From assembly GCA_018500005.2 (NCBI GenBank), contig JAHBAP020000374.1:1-7014 (forward strand): 7,014 nucleotides of DNA, given 5' to 3'. The translations under genes and the position numbers were made by a program. Within the stretch, counting starts at the first letter, position 1. Each line of letters opens with the position of its first letter. The stretch is from Mycobacterium sp. (GTDB lineage: Bacteria; Actinomycetota; Actinomycetes; Mycobacteriales; Mycobacteriaceae). The notes below the pieces were generated by a model, which worked only from the letters and a program-made list of their open reading frames with translations, did not search any database and was not told where the DNA came from. Below are positions 5,946 through 7,014 of this stretch, one piece after another.

Positions 5946-6661
5946 CGCCGCATCCTCCCGCGCAGGAATCCGTCGAAGACGATGTTGATCCCGTTGAGCA
6001 GTGGTTGTCCCTTGGACAGCGAGTACTCGGTGTAGAGGATCTCGACCGGTTCTTCGGCCACCCGCCAACGGTTTTCGTCGATCAGCTTGATGAATTCCCC
6101 GGCGTGGCTCATTCCGCTCATGGTCAGGTTGAGACGGTCGGCGACGGTCCGGTTGAACACCCGCAGGCCGTTATGGGCGTCGGTGAGATGCAATCGTCTG
6201 CTGCTGGGACTGAGCAGGGCGGCGGCCCTCAGGATCAGCCGCTTCAGCGGTGGGGTCGCGGTGATCGTCGAACCGGTGAATCGGCTGCCGATCACGACGT
6301 CTACGTCGTCGCGGGAAAGTCGATCCAGCATTGCCAACAGATCCTTGATGCGGTGCTGACCATCGGCGTCGAAGGTGGCGAACACCTCGGCACCAGGTTG
6401 GTGGCGGGCGTACTCGACCCCGGTTTGGATGGCCGCGCCCTGGCCGAGGTTCACCGGGTGAGACACCACATGGGCGCCCGCGCGAAGGGCCACCTGGGCG
6501 GTGTCGTCGCGACTGCCGTCGTCGACGCACACCACGTGGGCGAACACGGCCCGCAAATCGGCGATCACAGCGCCGATGACCTGCGCTTCATTGAAGGCTG
6601 GAACGATGATCCAGACAGCTGTCGTTTCCATGTGCTCGGTGTCGATGTCCACAACGTACAC
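5942..6661 (-). CDS. ppgS: PpgS-like polyprenyl-phosphate glycosyltransferase (GT2)
   Basis: A GT-A fold family-2 transferase of 239 residues. Visible motifs are WIIVPAFNEA (17-26), VDDGS (46-50), NLGQGAAIQTG (61-71), the metal-binding FDADGQH (97-103), VIGSRF (123-128) and TDAHNGLRVFNR (160-171). These are typical of dolichol- or polyprenyl-phosphate sugar synthases, which join a nucleotide-activated sugar to polyprenyl phosphate at the cytoplasmic membrane face. There is no C-terminal membrane helix, and the next gene supplies membrane segments. With the DUF2304 neighbour this matches PpgS (Rv3631), which makes polyprenyl-phospho-N-acetylgalactosamine used to decorate arabinogalactan with galactosamine in slow-growing mycobacteria. 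The sugar used here cannot be read from sequence. The start is uncertain: GTG 6661 has GGAG four bases upstream and GC-rich third positions after it; GTG 6652 and ATG 6631 (METTAVW, 229 residues) are also possible. The gene lies 28 bases after the preceding stop, so it is probably cotranscribed. Confidence 0.85.
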   Translation of the reverse strand: MYVVDIDTEHMETTAVWIIVPAFNEAQVIGAVIADLRAVFAHVVCVDDGSRDDTAQVALRAGAHVVSHPVNLGQGAAIQTGVEYARHQPGAEVFATFDADGQHRIKDLLAMLDRLSRDDVDVVIGSRFTGSTITATPPLKRLILRAAALLSPSSRRLHLTDAHNGLRVFNRTVADRLNLTMSGMSHAGEFIKLIDENRWRVAEEPVEILYTEYSLSKGQPLLNGINIVFDGFLRGRMRR

Positions 6662-6689
6662 GCCACTCCGGCGCGGTTCAGGAATCGTT

Positions 6690-7014
6690 TCAGTCGGCGC
6701 GCGCCAAGGCGAACAGGTGCACGGCGATGCCCGCCAATGGCCCGCAGAGCAGGGCGACCACGGTACGGGTCTCCAGGGCGAGGGGCAGCGTGAGTAGCAG
6801 GGTCGCGGCCAGTGTCGCCCCCACCCAGCCGATCGAGTAGGCGCGGTGCAACGCGGCGGCCACGGTGGCGGCTCCCGTCAGAGTCAGTAACGCGATGGAC
6901 ACCGCTGCAGCGGTGAGCCAGGCCAGCAGCGCGCCACTGGTCACGTATTGGGACCCGAATCCCTTTCGGAGGATCCACGGCCCCACCAGGAACGCCGCGA
7001 CCACCCCGACGGCC
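6690..7014 (-). CDS. C-terminal part of a Wzx/MOP-like polysaccharide membrane protein (5' end outside window)
   Basis: The frame enters from the right edge and gives the last 108 or so residues of a polytopic membrane protein. Three or four hydrophobic helices are seen (around TSGALLAWLTAAAVSIALL, GWVGATLAATLLLTLPLAL and TVVALLCGPLAGIAVHLFAL), with short loops such as AALHRAYSIGW. The pattern FGSQYVTSG..LLAWL followed by ALHRAYSIGWV is typical of C-terminal halves of Wzx-type polysaccharide flippases of the MOP superfamily. In M. tuberculosis the gene before ppgS (Rv3630) encodes a conserved integral membrane protein, and the position here is the same. It could move the polyprenyl-phosphate sugar made by the next gene across the membrane, but this is inference and only the C-terminus is available. 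Confidence 0.7.
   Translation of the reverse strand, partial: AVGVVAAFLVGPWILRKGFGSQYVTSGALLAWLTAAAVSIALLTLTGAATVAAALHRAYSIGWVGATLAATLLLTLPLALETRTVVALLCGPLAGIAVHLFALARAD

Noticed and set aside
5861..6793. Long + strand open frame across the ppgS-like and DUF2304 genes
   Set aside because: It is antisense to two clearly recognised genes and its translation lacks family motifs; a shadow of high-GC coding bias.

Overview
The window looks like chromosomal DNA from a high-GC actinobacterium, most likely a mycobacterium. The evidence is strong G/C bias at third codon positions, GTG starts, a probable leaderless gene, a VapBC-type remnant with mycobacterial-style motifs, and a gene block that matches the PpgS (Rv3631)/Rv3632 locus of Mycobacterium tuberculosis. 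Assignments were made by eye from the translated sequence; no database search was run.

Left part (1-815, + strand): the 3' end of an unrecognised gene, then a degraded toxin-antitoxin locus. In that locus the first part of a VapB-like ribbon-helix-helix antitoxin is joined in frame to the last part of a VapC-like PIN toxin, with two in-frame stops. A further broken scrap of reading frame fills the rest.

Central part (816-3031, - strand): two tandem, translationally coupled paralogues with the layout of ionotropic glutamate receptor channels: signal peptide, ligand-binding half S1, TM1, re-entrant pore loop, TM2, ligand-binding half S2. The usual amino-acid-binding arginine and aspartate are present. 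The pore lacks the K+ channel TVGYG filter seen in the cyanobacterial channel GluR0 and instead resembles the animal iGluR pore, including a form of the SYTANLAAF gate motif. At the position that aligns with the animal Q/R site, one paralogue has Ala and the other has Arg. This pair is the most interesting part of the window.

A 208-base divergent intergenic region separates this pair from a small helical protein of unknown function (3240-3737, + strand), which has a -10 hexamer placed for a leaderless transcript.

Right part (3762-7014, - strand): an apparent operon for a lipid-linked sugar. In transcription order it holds the C-terminus of a Wzx/MOP-like polytopic membrane protein, a PpgS-like family-2 glycosyltransferase that would charge polyprenyl phosphate with a sugar, its small DUF2304 membrane partner (ATGA overlap), and a large GT-C-like membrane protein that could transfer the sugar to an outer acceptor. 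Together these would make, possibly flip, and use a polyprenyl-phosphate sugar in cell-envelope modification. No RNA gene, CRISPR array or insertion sequence was seen.
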